This document shows positions 55,234 through 64,000 of a stretch of 64,000 nucleotides of DNA, one piece after another. Position numbers and translations under genes: made by a program. Each line of letters opens with the position of its first letter. Position 1 is the first letter of the stretch. This stretch comes from JBBSJZ01 sp041751935 (GTDB lineage Bacteria > Planctomycetota > Planctomycetia > Pirellulales > Pirellulaceae), in contig JBGSIA010000048.1 of assembly GCA_041751935.1 (NCBI GenBank), forward strand, positions 1 to 64,000, given 5' to 3'. The notes beneath the pieces were generated by a model. It was not told the origin of the DNA. It saw nothing but the letters and a program-made list of their open reading frames with translations, and searched no databases.

Positions 55234-58145
55234 ATGCAGACGGAGTTCGGCAAGGTCGTCGGCACGGTTCAATACATGTCGCCAGAACAGGCCGAACTGA
55301 AGGGGCCGAATGCTGAGGATATTGACACGCGGACGGATGTCTATTCGCTCGGCGTCATGTTGTATGAGTTGCTGACTGGCTCAACTCCCCTGGATAAAGA
55401 AACGCTGCGTCGAAACGCTCTGCTAAAGATTCTTGAACTCATCCGAGAAGAAGACCCACCTCGCCCCAGCAACCGCTTGAGTTCCTCATCGGGCGAAGTG
55501 AATACATCAGTCAGCGACCTGCGAAGACTGCATCCGGCCAGACTGCAGCAGCTTCTGCGAGGCGGACTCGACTGGGTTGTGATGAAGGCCCTGGAGAAGA
55601 ATCGGGGCCGCAGATATCAAACCGCGAATGATCTGGGCCAGGACCTGTCCAACTATCTGACGGGCGAAACAGTTTCCGCCAAGCCACCTTCGACGTGGTA
55701 TCAAGTTCAGAAATTTTCCCGCCGTAATCGTGGACTGGTTGCCGCCATGCTTGCGATTGGTGTGGCACTCATTGCTGGAATCGCCGGCACAAGTTATGGG
55801 CTGTATCGTGCGAACGAGAAAACGAAACTCGCTGAAGAAAAAACCACCGAAGCAATCGAAGAACGATTCAAGGCAGAAGCCAGCGAACGAGTGGCGTTCG
55901 AGGAAAAGTCCATAGCGGAATCGAATGAGCGACGCGCCGGCAAGGCAGAAGAACGAGCGACTGCAGAATCATTGCGAGCGCGTGATTCTGAAGCATCCGC
56001 CAAGTTCCAGCTTGCGAACGCTCGGTAGGATGCAAATCGAGCCGGTGAGGCTCGAAATCTGCTGCACCAGATCCCTTTCGAGTACCGGGACAACTTCGAA
56101 TGGCATTTTTGCACCCGGCAGATCGAAGGCAGTGACTTTACCTGTTACGGGCATTCGATGTGGGTACGATGCGTTTCGTTCAGTTCGGACGGCACACGGG
56201 TGGCCACGGGAAGCAATGATGCAACCATCAAGCTTTGGGATGCAGACACAGGTCAGGAAATTGGCACGCTGTCGCCGAACTGGGGACAAGTAAACGTGGT
56301 TGTCTTCAGCCCAGATGGAACACGCATTGCGTCAGCGGGCAGCAACAAAACCATCAAAATCCAGGATGCGCAGTCGAGAAACATAATCGCAACGCTTGAT
56401 GGGCACGAGAGCTGGATCTGCGGAATCGCGTTTAGTCCCGACAACCAACGCCTTGTTTCAGGAGGCGATGACCAGTCGGTCAGAATTTGGGACATCGATT
56501 CCGGTGAAGAACTCGCAACATTAAAAGGGCATTCCGGTAGAGTGAATAGTGTTTCCTTCAGTCCCGATGGCGCCTACATTGTCTCCGCAAGCCAGGACGG
56601 TACCATCCGGTTATGGGACACCAATTCGGCGAAGGAAATCCGATCGCTGGATCCGAATGGGTTACATATTTTCGATGCGGCGTTCAGCCCTGATGGCAAA
56701 CAGATCGCTTCCGCGAGTGATGACTAGATAATTCGTCTTTGGGACGTTCAATTCGGCAGCCTCATCGCGGAATTGCAAGGACATTCATCAGGAGTCATGG
56801 GGGTCGTATTCAGTCCGAATGGGACACGAATTGTTTCGACATGCTATGACGGCGCGTTAAAGCTCTGGGATACTCAATCGGGAGAGAACTTATCTCCATC
56901 TCAGCGAGTAGTCAGGTCGATGCGAATGTCGCAGGCAGTAGAGTCCACAACTTTGCTGGTGTTGCCTTCAGTCCAGAGGGCCGGCGAATCGCTGCGGGGA
57001 TGGACAACGGAATCATCAAGTGCCTGGACGCACCGACAGAACATGAACTCACAATATTGAAGGGGCACACCGACACGCTGACTCAATGGACCTTCAGCGA
57101 CGATGGACAGCGGATCTATTCCGTGTCCAATCAAGAAAAACTTTGCTGGGATCTGACAACGGAAAAAACAGATCCAGATGCCGACTGGACCCCACCGACC
57201 AAACTCACACAGGTTTCCCCGGACGATCGTTGGCTGATCGATGGCGATGGGAACAACCTGATTCTTGTGGATCGTGAATACAAAAACACGCCATCGGAAA
57301 AACGTTTTCGTGCGCTGAAGGCTCGATTCGATCCGGCCTGGCATCAAGTGCAGGCGACAGCCGCCACCAATGCGAAGAACTGGTACTCGGCGACTGTTCA
57401 CTTAGCTTTGCTGATGAAGAACGATCCTGATCAGACGGCATTTTACGATGACCTACATTCTTCTATTCAAAATCTTAAATTGCAATTTGAGCAACAGAAA
57501 CTCGACCTTGAGCCGCATCTCGCATTGGTCGTCAGAGAATCACTCAAGCTTTCACGCGGCAACGAATGGCCCAACGCCAGCTTTGAGCAACCGGAAGTCC
57601 GAAAAGGATTTTTTGAATTCCGGGAGACAATCCCAAGGTGGAAGACCACAGGGAAGTTGTTCGAGATCTGGTCGACAGGGTTTCTAGGCGTCGCGGCCCA
57701 TGACGGCAACCAATTCGTGGAACTTAATGCGAACGAAGATGCAACTCTGTATCAAGTATCAACCGGGATCGAACAAGACGCAGTGATTGAATTCTCGTTT
57801 GCTCACCGCGGTCGTAACGGCGACGACACACTGAAGCTGACCATCACCGACCTGGGCCCAGACAATGCGATCGGAGGCAGCGACGACACAGTGTTATTTG
57901 CCAAGGACTACACCACCGGGAAAGTCGCCTGGGCTGTCTACCACAGCACTCCAGAACCCGCAATCGTGGCGCTGGGAAACAAATTGCGGTTCGCTTTCAG
58001 TGCGGTACCCGCAACCGGCGGACGAGGGCCTGGCACCACCGAAGGCAACTTTCTGGATGCAGCGGAATTTGGCGCTGTGGTTGCGACCGCGACACCCGAG
58101 GCAGGCGACGTGATGAATGGCGAAGTTGGTGGACGTATCAAGTAA
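55234..58145 (+). pseudogene. N-terminally truncated Ser/Thr kinase/WD40 gene with nonsense and frameshift lesions
   Basis: The sequence enters a kinase domain in mid-fold (TEFGKVVGTVQYMSPEQAEL, then DIDTRTDVYSLGVMLYELLT), so the ATP-binding lobe and catalytic HRD are missing. It continues through a transmembrane helix (GLVAAMLAIGVALIAGIAGT) and a Glu/Lys-rich coil, meets TAG at 56026-56028, reads on in the same frame into WD40 blades (SNDATIKLWDADTGQEIGTL, ASQDGTIRLWDTNSAKEI), and meets a second TAG at 56725-56727. A one-base deletion in the G-run at 56880-56882 moves the last part (GVAFSPEGRRIAAGMDNG, then a C-terminal beta-sandwich ending at 58145) to another frame. Both TAG codons are one change from Gln CAG. 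Parts may still be transcribed, but no intact kinase can be made. Confidence 0.85.
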
Positions 58146-58270
58146 AACTGAGTCAATCCGTTGGCATAGAAGTATGTACCAATCAGTAACCAACGCTTCG
58201 AAAACCGACACAGTTGACGGCACTGATGACGCCTATCGTGATTATGAACCGAACCAAGGACGTGCGTCAG

Positions 58271-59320
58271 TTAGTATGCAAGATTGGCACCAAACTGTGG
58301 AACACGGCCCGCCTTTACGTCGTCGATCCATTGCTCTAGGTCCCGCCGGGGCGAACTCCAAAATTTCTTGCATAGATCGAAATACTCCAAGACCACCTCA
58401 TTTTCGCCCCGCGCAAGCAACTCCTTCGCCAATAGCATGTTTGGCCCGAACGAATTTAGCTGAGGTGAACCAGGTGTCTTACCGGCAAGAAGCAACCGCG
58501 ACTTGGCCTCTTCAACGTCGCCTGTGGAAAGGGAAATCCGGCCAAGAATTAGATTCCCATGATGTATCTGATTGCCGCGATTCCATCCTGCGGTGTCATC
58601 GTTAAGCATTTTTTGGGCATAATTCTTCGCGTCGTCGATCAGACCCGCTTCAAGCCCGGCCTTTGCTAAGTCTGACAGAAGGGCATTTTGCTGCATCGGA
58701 TCAGAATGACCGAATGCTAACTCAAATCGACGAAATGCCTTCTTGGCGTTCGCTTCTCGTTCTGGACCCATGGGAAGTGAGGTCAATCCAAGCATGTAGA
58801 GCCGACCGAGTGACTCAGGCCATTCGGGATCGTTTGGTGCGAGCATTTGCCCTTTATGCAAGAGATCTTCCGATGTGTCGCGATCATGTAACAAAAAGAA
58901 CTTGGATGCGTTTCGAAGTGCAGCTAGGTTGTCGGGCGACTGTTTGATGACACGTAGCCACGCTTGCTTTGTAATTTCGTATTCATCGCGTTCGAGCACT
59001 TTGTTGAGCTGGGCGTAGGGAAGCCCAAGCACCTCCGTTTCGGGAGAATTTTCAATCAACCACGCAACGTGACGTCGTTTTGCGGCCGTCGCATCGGGAT
59101 CTTGCCGTCCCTTGATGAAGTAGTAACCAAGGAGCATCGTTCGAGATTCGACGTCACTTGGATTCTCCGCAACATCCTTTTCGAGCGAAGTCTTTTCGGC
59201 CAACGACAGTTGTCCCCCAACCCTCGCTAAACGGTGAGCATCGGCGGCCAAAGTAACGCTTCCTGAAACGATAAAAAACAACAGCACATAGGGAAAAGGA
59301 CAGTCTGTAACGGATCGCAT
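58271..59320 (-). CDS. Exported TPR-like protein
   Basis: Protein of 349 residues with a signal peptide (PFPYVLLFFIVSGSVTLAADA). The mature part is helical with TPR-like pairs: NPSDVESRTMLLGYYFIKGR, SPDNLAALRNASKFFLLHDR and APNDPEWPESLGRLYMLGLT. No catalytic motif is seen. Such planctomycete periplasmic TPR proteins are of unknown role. It ends 125 bases from the kinase pseudogene and converges with it, and shows none of the lesions found there, so the decay stops before this gene. Confidence 0.8.
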   Translation of the reverse strand: MRSVTDCPFPYVLLFFIVSGSVTLAADAHRLARVGGQLSLAEKTSLEKDVAENPSDVESRTMLLGYYFIKGRQDPDATAAKRRHVAWLIENSPETEVLGLPYAQLNKVLERDEYEITKQAWLRVIKQSPDNLAALRNASKFFLLHDRDTSEDLLHKGQMLAPNDPEWPESLGRLYMLGLTSLPMGPEREANAKKAFRRFELAFGHSDPMQQNALLSDLAKAGLEAGLIDDAKNYAQKMLNDDTAGWNRGNQIHHGNLILGRISLSTGDVEEAKSRLLLAGKTPGSPQLNSFGPNMLLAKELLARGENEVVLEYFDLCKKFWSSPRRDLEQWIDDVKAGRVPQFGANLAY

Positions 59321-59666
59321 GGTTCGAAGCCTTAATCTTGGAATCGTCTAACTTTCGACACTAAGAATATCAGGTCGCACCGCCAAGATGTGCGGAAATC
59401 ACTCGGGTTTCGAACCTGCTCTGGCCTCACCGACCGGTGCAGCTCCGCGTGTCCCAATATCTATCGAAAGTTGGACAAACTTTTACAGCCAATCGCCTCC
59501 GACGTCATCTTCTTTACACTAGCGGAGGAGTGCGATGTTGCATGCGGTGCAGCGGTCACATAGCTAGCAAAATTCGTCTTGACGCCGATGTCCGCTTTTA
59601 GAAAGCTCCGCTCTTAGACCCTGTTTTAGCGAAATCAAAGCGAACCTTTTAAGCTGCGAGTGCATC
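59321..59666. other. Divergent intergenic region
   Basis: A 346-base spacer between two divergently transcribed genes. It holds no gene or RNA that I can support and must include both promoters. Confidence 0.6.
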
Positions 59667-60419
59667 ATGTCGCATAATCCCGCCCAGTTTGAAACCTGCC
59701 TGAATGACATTCGATCCGCGCTGATGGGTGTCCAAGGTTGGCTTACTGATCGCGAAGTTGAATTCCTCGCTCTCGCGGCAGCATTTCCTACGGCATCGGG
59801 CGAAATCCTTGAACTTGGATCCTATCAAGGTAAGTCAACGATTGTGCTGGCAAAGGCGGCTCAAATTGCTGACGGTGCGAAGCTGACAACCGTCGATCCG
59901 ATGCTGCAGCCACAACTGCACCCAAACTTGCAGCGAGCGGGCGTGGACAAATATGTGCGAACTGTGACGGACACGTCAACAAGACTAATCGAGTCTTGGT
60001 CACAGCCGCTACGATTGTTTTGGCTCGATGGAGCAAACGATGTCGAGACGGTTACTCAAGATGTTGTCGGTTTCCTGCCTTACTTGGCTGATGGTGGCGT
60101 GATCGCATTTCATGACATCCTCAATACCAGCGGCGATCGCATTCATGTGTTTATGAACGAGGTTCTTGCCTCGGAGCGTTTCGGGGCGACGGGAATCTGT
60201 GGGACAATTGGTTGGGCACAATACCATGCCGATCCCTCGATGACTCGTTCCTATGGAAAGCAAAAGCAGATGCTTTTTTCAAAGCTTGAACGATTGCTGC
60301 CGTTTTATGGAGCAGGATGCTGTCGCGATATTGTTTCGAAGACGCAATACAAAATTTTCCGCGCCATGGTGCCACACGGGCGGGTCGAAGCCGACTCGTG
60401 GACACGGCTTGTTGCTTAG
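59667..60419 (+). CDS. Class I SAM-dependent methyltransferase (Methyltransf_24 type)
   Basis: Cytoplasmic protein of 250 residues. The SAM-binding Rossmann core is visible: motif I ILELGSYQGKSTIVLA near residues 48-63, an acidic strand end TVDPM, and later LFWLDGAND and GGVIAFHDIL, the pattern of the Methyltransf_24 family found in cell-envelope and natural-product methylation. The C-terminal 60 residues are less conserved and include FYGAGCCRDIVS. The acceptor is unknown. Its neighbours give no pathway link. The next gene is convergent, 13 bases away. Confidence 0.82.
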   Translation: MSHNPAQFETCLNDIRSALMGVQGWLTDREVEFLALAAAFPTASGEILELGSYQGKSTIVLAKAAQIADGAKLTTVDPMLQPQLHPNLQRAGVDKYVRTVTDTSTRLIESWSQPLRLFWLDGANDVETVTQDVVGFLPYLADGGVIAFHDILNTSGDRIHVFMNEVLASERFGATGICGTIGWAQYHADPSMTRSYGKQKQMLFSKLERLLPFYGAGCCRDIVSKTQYKIFRAMVPHGRVEADSWTRLVA

Positions 60420-60432
60420 CGAACCGGATTGA

Positions 60433-60945
60433 TCAATTCGCTTGTAACAGAACCTGGGTGTGATAATTGTTGCTCGCCAATGCGGCTTCTCGTTCAAGTC
60501 GTAGCGCATCGATTTCACGTCGCAGTACTGCATTTTCCTGACGCAGTGCGTCAACTTGTGCGGTGACAAGATTGAAGCTTTCGGCAACCGGTTGCCAGAA
60601 ATCTTGGCGGCGGAAATTTAATGGCTTATTCGTTTCGCCGTTGGCGAGCCTTTCGATAGCACCGCGCAGGCGAAACATGGGACCAGCGAATCGGTTGGTC
60701 AGCCGCAAGGTGTCACGCAAGAAAACCGGAACCAGCATCATCGCAACCAAGATGACTGGAATTTGTGAGGTTACGGCATATTGAATCGTCTTCGAAAACG
60801 GTAGGTCGCCAACGGTCGTGATTATCTGTATGACGACGCCCAGCAGCACCAAGCCGACGACGAATAAGACCCAGTGAATGGCGATACGGCCGCCGATCGC
60901 GTATTGGACTTCTGGATCGACGAGCAACTTACTGCGGTGTTTCAT
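60433..60945 (-). CDS. Membrane protein with HAMP-like linker and coiled coil
   Basis: Protein of 170 residues; the ATG at 60945 (MKHRSKLLVDPEVQ) is preferred to 60981. Two transmembrane helices (IHWVLFVVGLVLLGVVIQII and SQIPVILVAMMLVPVFL) are followed by a HAMP-like segment (RLTNRFAGPMFRLRGAIERL, ANGE) and a coiled coil (QVDALRQENAVLRREIDALR). This is the front half of a transducer-like protein without an output domain, a form often seen in planctomycetes. The signal and partner are unknown. Confidence 0.75.
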   Translation of the reverse strand: MKHRSKLLVDPEVQYAIGGRIAIHWVLFVVGLVLLGVVIQIITTVGDLPFSKTIQYAVTSQIPVILVAMMLVPVFLRDTLRLTNRFAGPMFRLRGAIERLANGETNKPLNFRRQDFWQPVAESFNLVTAQVDALRQENAVLRREIDALRLEREAALASNNYHTQVLLQAN

Positions 60946-61263
60946 GGCTGGAGAATCTGCTAATTGGCAGATTTTGTACAAAGCTTATGTGTAAAGGCGT
61001 GTTCGTAAATGGCGTCTGTGAAACTGGCCCAGAAACTCTACTGCATGTTCCAATCGTGGGGGGGTAAAAACTCACCAGTGAGAAACGAGTTCCGAACTTC
61101 TTTGAAACCACGCGTGTTACGATCGTCAAACTCACGCGGATCCATTTTTTAGGAACGGCGTGACTGTTGAACTCGACGAAGTCACGATTGCTTGCGAGAG
61201 GCGGCGCGAGGTTTATGCCGATCTTGAGGATAAGTGCCGCCCTTACACTCACGCGAGCGAACA
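60946..61263. other. Divergent intergenic region
   Basis: A 318-base spacer between the HAMP-like gene and the secreted hypothetical. No gene or clear regulatory structure is seen in it. Confidence 0.55.
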
Positions 61264-62181
61264 ATGCCAATCACTGGATTCAACTCACAGCGAAAACGCT
61301 TGTTGACGATAGCCGCAATCGCAGGCGGACTGACGACGGGGACATTGTTCATTGGTTCGCAGGCCGTTGCCCAACAGCCTGAAATGATGACACGACTTGG
61401 ACGGCTCACAGGTATCGGCTGGGGAGACGGATACCACACCTGCAATTCCTCCGCGAAACGATTACTGGCGGACTTGCCACCCCGATCGTATGCCAATCAG
61501 AAGTTGGTGGAGCAACCGTGTATCCAGTGTGTCGGCAACAACTCTCGCGGTGAGTTGCAGGGCGTATACTACGATCGATACGATGCAGTCGACCAGGATG
61601 CAATTCGCTACGATGGCAGAGGATGTGACCTAGATCCACAAAGTATCTCAACCGTTTGGAGTCAAAGCCATCCGAGAGTCCCGTCGATTGAGGAAATAGG
61701 TTCGCCTCCGCAAGCGCCGGGTGGCCCGCAACCAATGTTCGCTCCGCCACTGGGCGACCAACAGCGTTTCGACAGCATGCGGCTATCCGTTCCGACTCCT
61801 GCGGAAGTACAACAGGAACCCGACGAACCTGCGCCAAGAAACATACCGTCACCTGAGCGACTACCTAAGGCGAACAAAACAGAAACAAGCCTGCTGAAAG
61901 CAAAACAGGACCAAGATATTAGCGAATTTGAATTGCCCAAGCCGATGCGAATTCCACCTCCGGAGTCGGAGCCGAGTCTGGCTCCATCGCTGGAGGAAAT
62001 TCAATCGCCAAGTCCCAGCGATTTGCCGCAACGTATCCCGCCGGACGTCGTGCCGTCGGTACCAAGTCGACTACCGAGCGATGATTCCTCTTTTAGCAGG
62101 CCGCGGAGCCAGTCATTGATTGAACGATCGCCGCAAGTTGCTGCGACAACGGACTGGTTGATCATTCGTCAACCGAAATAG
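61264..62181 (+). CDS. Exported proline-rich hypothetical protein
   Basis: Protein of 305 residues not assigned to a family. The ATG at 61264 (MPITGFNSQRKR) gives a basic n-region and a hydrophobic core (LLTIAAIAGGLTTGTLFIGS) ending at a signal-peptidase-like AVA-QQ; an upstream ATG at 61234 is less likely. The next 100 residues are compact with several cysteines, including CIQC, and aromatic residues. The last 150 residues are a low-complexity Pro/Ser/Glu-rich tail (PSLEEIQSPSPSDLPQRIPP), probably disordered. Cell-wall-associated planctomycete proteins often look like this, but no function can be read. Confidence 0.72.
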   Translation: MPITGFNSQRKRLLTIAAIAGGLTTGTLFIGSQAVAQQPEMMTRLGRLTGIGWGDGYHTCNSSAKRLLADLPPRSYANQKLVEQPCIQCVGNNSRGELQGVYYDRYDAVDQDAIRYDGRGCDLDPQSISTVWSQSHPRVPSIEEIGSPPQAPGGPQPMFAPPLGDQQRFDSMRLSVPTPAEVQQEPDEPAPRNIPSPERLPKANKTETSLLKAKQDQDISEFELPKPMRIPPPESEPSLAPSLEEIQSPSPSDLPQRIPPDVVPSVPSRLPSDDSSFSRPRSQSLIERSPQVAATTDWLIIRQPK

Positions 62182-62282
62182 CCCCGCTTCGCGCGCAGCG
62201 TTTTTTGGCGATGATATGTAGCACGTGGCCCGCCAGTAGGGTTCACGAAGAAATTTATAGAGTCTTAGAGCGAAAACGAGCG

Positions 62283-62741
62283 ATGCAGCGGACCTTAGTG
62301 CTATTGAAGCCTGATTGTATACAGCGACGATTGATCGGTGAATTGATCTCACGTTTTGAGACGAAAGGGCTCAATATCGTTGCGATGAAATTGTTGCAGG
62401 TTACTCCGGAGTTGTCAAAAAAACACTACGCCGAGCACGTTTCGAAACCATTTTATCCGAGCTTGGAGTCGTTCATCACTTCCTCGCCGGTTGTCGCAAT
62501 GGCACTCGAAGGGCTGGAAGCGATCAACGTTGTCCGCGAGATGCTCGGTGCAACCAACGGACTGAAGGCGGCCGCTGGCACGATTCGCGGTGATTACAGC
62601 AGCAGTCGACAAATGAACCTTGTTCACGCCAGCGATAGCGAGGAGTCGGCCAAACGCGAGCTGGAGCTTTATTTCGACAAGTCCGAGTTCTGCGAAGTAT
62701 CACTACTGCTGACTCCGATGATGCGGGCCAGCGACGAATAA
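62283..62741 (+). CDS. ndk: Nucleoside diphosphate kinase
   Basis: Enzyme of 152 residues that transfers the gamma-phosphate from ATP to nucleoside diphosphates through a phosphohistidine. The start at 62283 (MQRTLVLLKPDCIQRRLIGE) matches the family; an in-frame ATG at 62205 would add residues not seen in homologues. The nucleotide-binding Lys of LLKPD, the PFYPSLESFITSSPVVAMAL region, IRGDYS and the active-site motif NLVHASDS with His115 are all present. It lies 96 bases before uvrA on the same strand. Confidence 0.96.
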   Translation: MQRTLVLLKPDCIQRRLIGELISRFETKGLNIVAMKLLQVTPELSKKHYAEHVSKPFYPSLESFITSSPVVAMALEGLEAINVVREMLGATNGLKAAAGTIRGDYSSSRQMNLVHASDSEESAKRELELYFDKSEFCEVSLLLTPMMRASDE

Positions 62742-62770
62742 GCTTCTCTACCTCATGGCCTTTTTCCCGC

Positions 62771-62794
62771 CAAGTCGTCACAATGTACGACTTG
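62771..62794. promoter_or_regulatory. Perfect 8-bp inverted repeat upstream of uvrA
   Basis: CAAGTCGT (62771-62778) and ACGACTTG (62787-62794) are exact inverted copies around an 8-base spacer, 43 bases before the uvrA start. There is no T-run, so an intrinsic terminator for ndk is unlikely. Symmetry and position suit a repressor operator. Confidence 0.45.
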
Positions 62795-62837
62795 TTAGCG
62801 GCAAATGAGATCCAGCCAGGGAGGTAGTGTTCAGGGC

Positions 62838-64000
62838 ATGACAACGACGGAAATTCAGGTCAAGGGTGCCCGCGAACACAACCTTCGTGACGTCAACTTA
62901 AAACTCACACGCGGCGAACTGATTTGCTTCTCGGGCGTCTCAGGCAGCGGTAAATCCTCGCTCGCCTTTGATACGTTGTACGCTGAGGGTCAACGCCGTT
63001 ACGTCGAGTCGCTGAGCAATTACGCTCGTCAGTTCATGGGTCAAATGCCCAAGCCAGACGTCGACTTTGTCAGCGGCTTGAGTCCGTCGATTTCAATTAG
63101 CCAAAAGTCGACCGGCAATAACCCGCGAAGCACCGTGGGTACGATCACAGAGATCTACGACTTCTTGCGTGTGCTGTTTGCGCGAGTCGGCACCGGATAC
63201 TGCCCGGCGTGCCAGACGCCGATCACTGCCCAGACTCGCGACATGATCGTGACGCGGATTTTGGATCTGCCGACTGACGAAACATTGTGGATCTTGGCTC
63301 CGGTCGCGCGACGCCAGAAAGGAGAGTTTCGAGATCTCTTTGAGGACCTGCGCAAGCAAGGCTTTGTTCGCGCTCGAGTCGATGGTGAGACGATTGTGCT
63401 GTCCGAACCGCCAGCGCTCCCGCGGCAAATACGTCACGACATCGAAGCCATCATTGATCGAGTAACACCGGACTCACGCGACCGCGGACGGATCGCCGAG
63501 GCCGTTGACTTGGCCTTGAAACTCGGTGACTCGACGGCCATTGTGTCACTTTCGGAACCCAACAATAACGCTACTGGCGATTCCAAATTCGACATTCTGT
63601 ACTCGTCCGCATATGCCTGTGCGTCCTGTGGAATGAGCTTCCCGCCGCCGTCGCCACAACTGTTTTCGTTCAACAGTCCGCAAGGCATGTGCCACGGCTG
63701 TGATGGACTCGGGCGGTTGTACACGTTTGTGCCCGATTTACTGATTCCTGACCAAACGCTCAGTGTCAAAACTGGCGCCGTGTCGTTGATTGGCGACTGG
63801 ACCGGGATGGGACGGTATCGACGACACATTTACAAGGGCGTCGCCGATGCACTTGACGAGGCCTTCAATCTGCCCGCAGGTACGATGCTGACCAAGCCTT
63901 GGAGCAGCTTACCCGAGGAGGCTCGCCACGTCTGGTTGTGGGGCACCGACGAATCCATGCAATTCACTTGGCGTGGTGGACGCACAGCGAAAAAGTATCA
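62838..64000 (+). CDS. uvrA: UvrA, excinuclease ABC subunit A (5' part, runs off the window)
   Basis: First 387 codons of the nucleotide-excision-repair damage-recognition ATPase. AGGGAGG lies about 14 bases before the ATG at 62838. The start MTTTEIQVKGAREHNLRDV leads into the Walker A motif GVSGSGKSSLAFDTL, then GQRRYVESLSNYARQF and the insertion sequence KSTGNNPRSTVGT. Zinc-finger cysteines are seen in CPACQTP and in CASCGMSFP...CHGCDGLG. The frame is open to the last base of the window, so length cannot be judged; planctomycete UvrA proteins are sometimes much longer than the usual 950 residues. Confidence 0.96.
   Translation, partial: MTTTEIQVKGAREHNLRDVNLKLTRGELICFSGVSGSGKSSLAFDTLYAEGQRRYVESLSNYARQFMGQMPKPDVDFVSGLSPSISISQKSTGNNPRSTVGTITEIYDFLRVLFARVGTGYCPACQTPITAQTRDMIVTRILDLPTDETLWILAPVARRQKGEFRDLFEDLRKQGFVRARVDGETIVLSEPPALPRQIRHDIEAIIDRVTPDSRDRGRIAEAVDLALKLGDSTAIVSLSEPNNNATGDSKFDILYSSAYACASCGMSFPPPSPQLFSFNSPQGMCHGCDGLGRLYTFVPDLLIPDQTLSVKTGAVSLIGDWTGMGRYRRHIYKGVADALDEAFNLPAGTMLTKPWSSLPEEARHVWLWGTDESMQFTWRGGRTAKKY

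Noticed and set aside
55234..58145. In-frame TAG codons considered as recoded glutamine
   Set aside because: TAG serves as a normal terminator for intact genes here (for example the GH32 gene ending at 8922), and the region also has frameshifts and truncation, which indicates decay.
59385..59420. GGTTCGAAACCC-like string resembling a tRNA T-loop (minus strand)
   Set aside because: The T-stem does not pair over five bases and no anticodon arm or acceptor stem could be placed around it.

Overview
The window looks like chromosomal DNA of a planctomycete of the Pirellulaceae (Rhodopirellula-like). The evidence is the gene repertoire: a sulfatase fused to the planctomycete-type c-type cytochrome/dehydrogenase module, a redoxin/copper-monooxygenase fusion, DUF4091 and GH32 carbohydrate proteins, several large Ser/Thr kinases joined to beta-propellers, ECF sigma factors beside kinases, and giant exoproteins that begin with the RR..L.xLExRxLLA motif and carry dockerin-like repeats. 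No rRNA, tRNA, phage, complete insertion sequence or CRISPR array was seen.

Layout. 0.2-16.9 kb is a carbohydrate-catabolism and secreted-enzyme region: copper monooxygenase-like protein, sulfatase fusion, GH32 fructanase, IlvD/Edd sugar-acid dehydratase, DUF4091 protein, Nramp-like transporter, then a methyltransferase-like membrane protein and a HEAT-like protein. 17.3-31.9 kb holds a small possible nuclease, a 3541-residue exoprotein with 22 tandem YDG repeats, an N-acetylneuraminate lyase and a mutarotase/symporter fusion whose last membrane helices are missing. 32.1-33.2 kb holds two small VOC-family genes, one with a lost start codon.

33.5-52.9 kb is the most striking part. Three Ser/Thr kinases and an ECF sigma factor flank an apparent three-gene operon: a 1871-residue beta-helix/C-type-lectin/ELWxxDGT/dockerin exoprotein, a PEP-CTERM protein, and an exosortase-like membrane protein fused to TPRs. 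The exosortase-like protein lacks Cys and His where exosortases have their catalytic residues. A decayed partial copy of the exoprotein gene, including its upstream block, lies beyond the neighbouring kinase at 40.2 kb.

53.2-58.1 kb is a block of pseudogenes: a TPR/SHD1 protein, an ECF sigma factor and a kinase/WD40 gene. They are broken by stops and homopolymer indels, and a 25-bp inverted repeat sits at the truncated end of the kinase. 58.3-64 kb returns to intact genes: a TPR exoprotein, a methyltransferase, a HAMP-like membrane protein, a secreted hypothetical, ndk and the 5' part of uvrA.

All assignments come from reading the sequence and from family knowledge; no database search was run.
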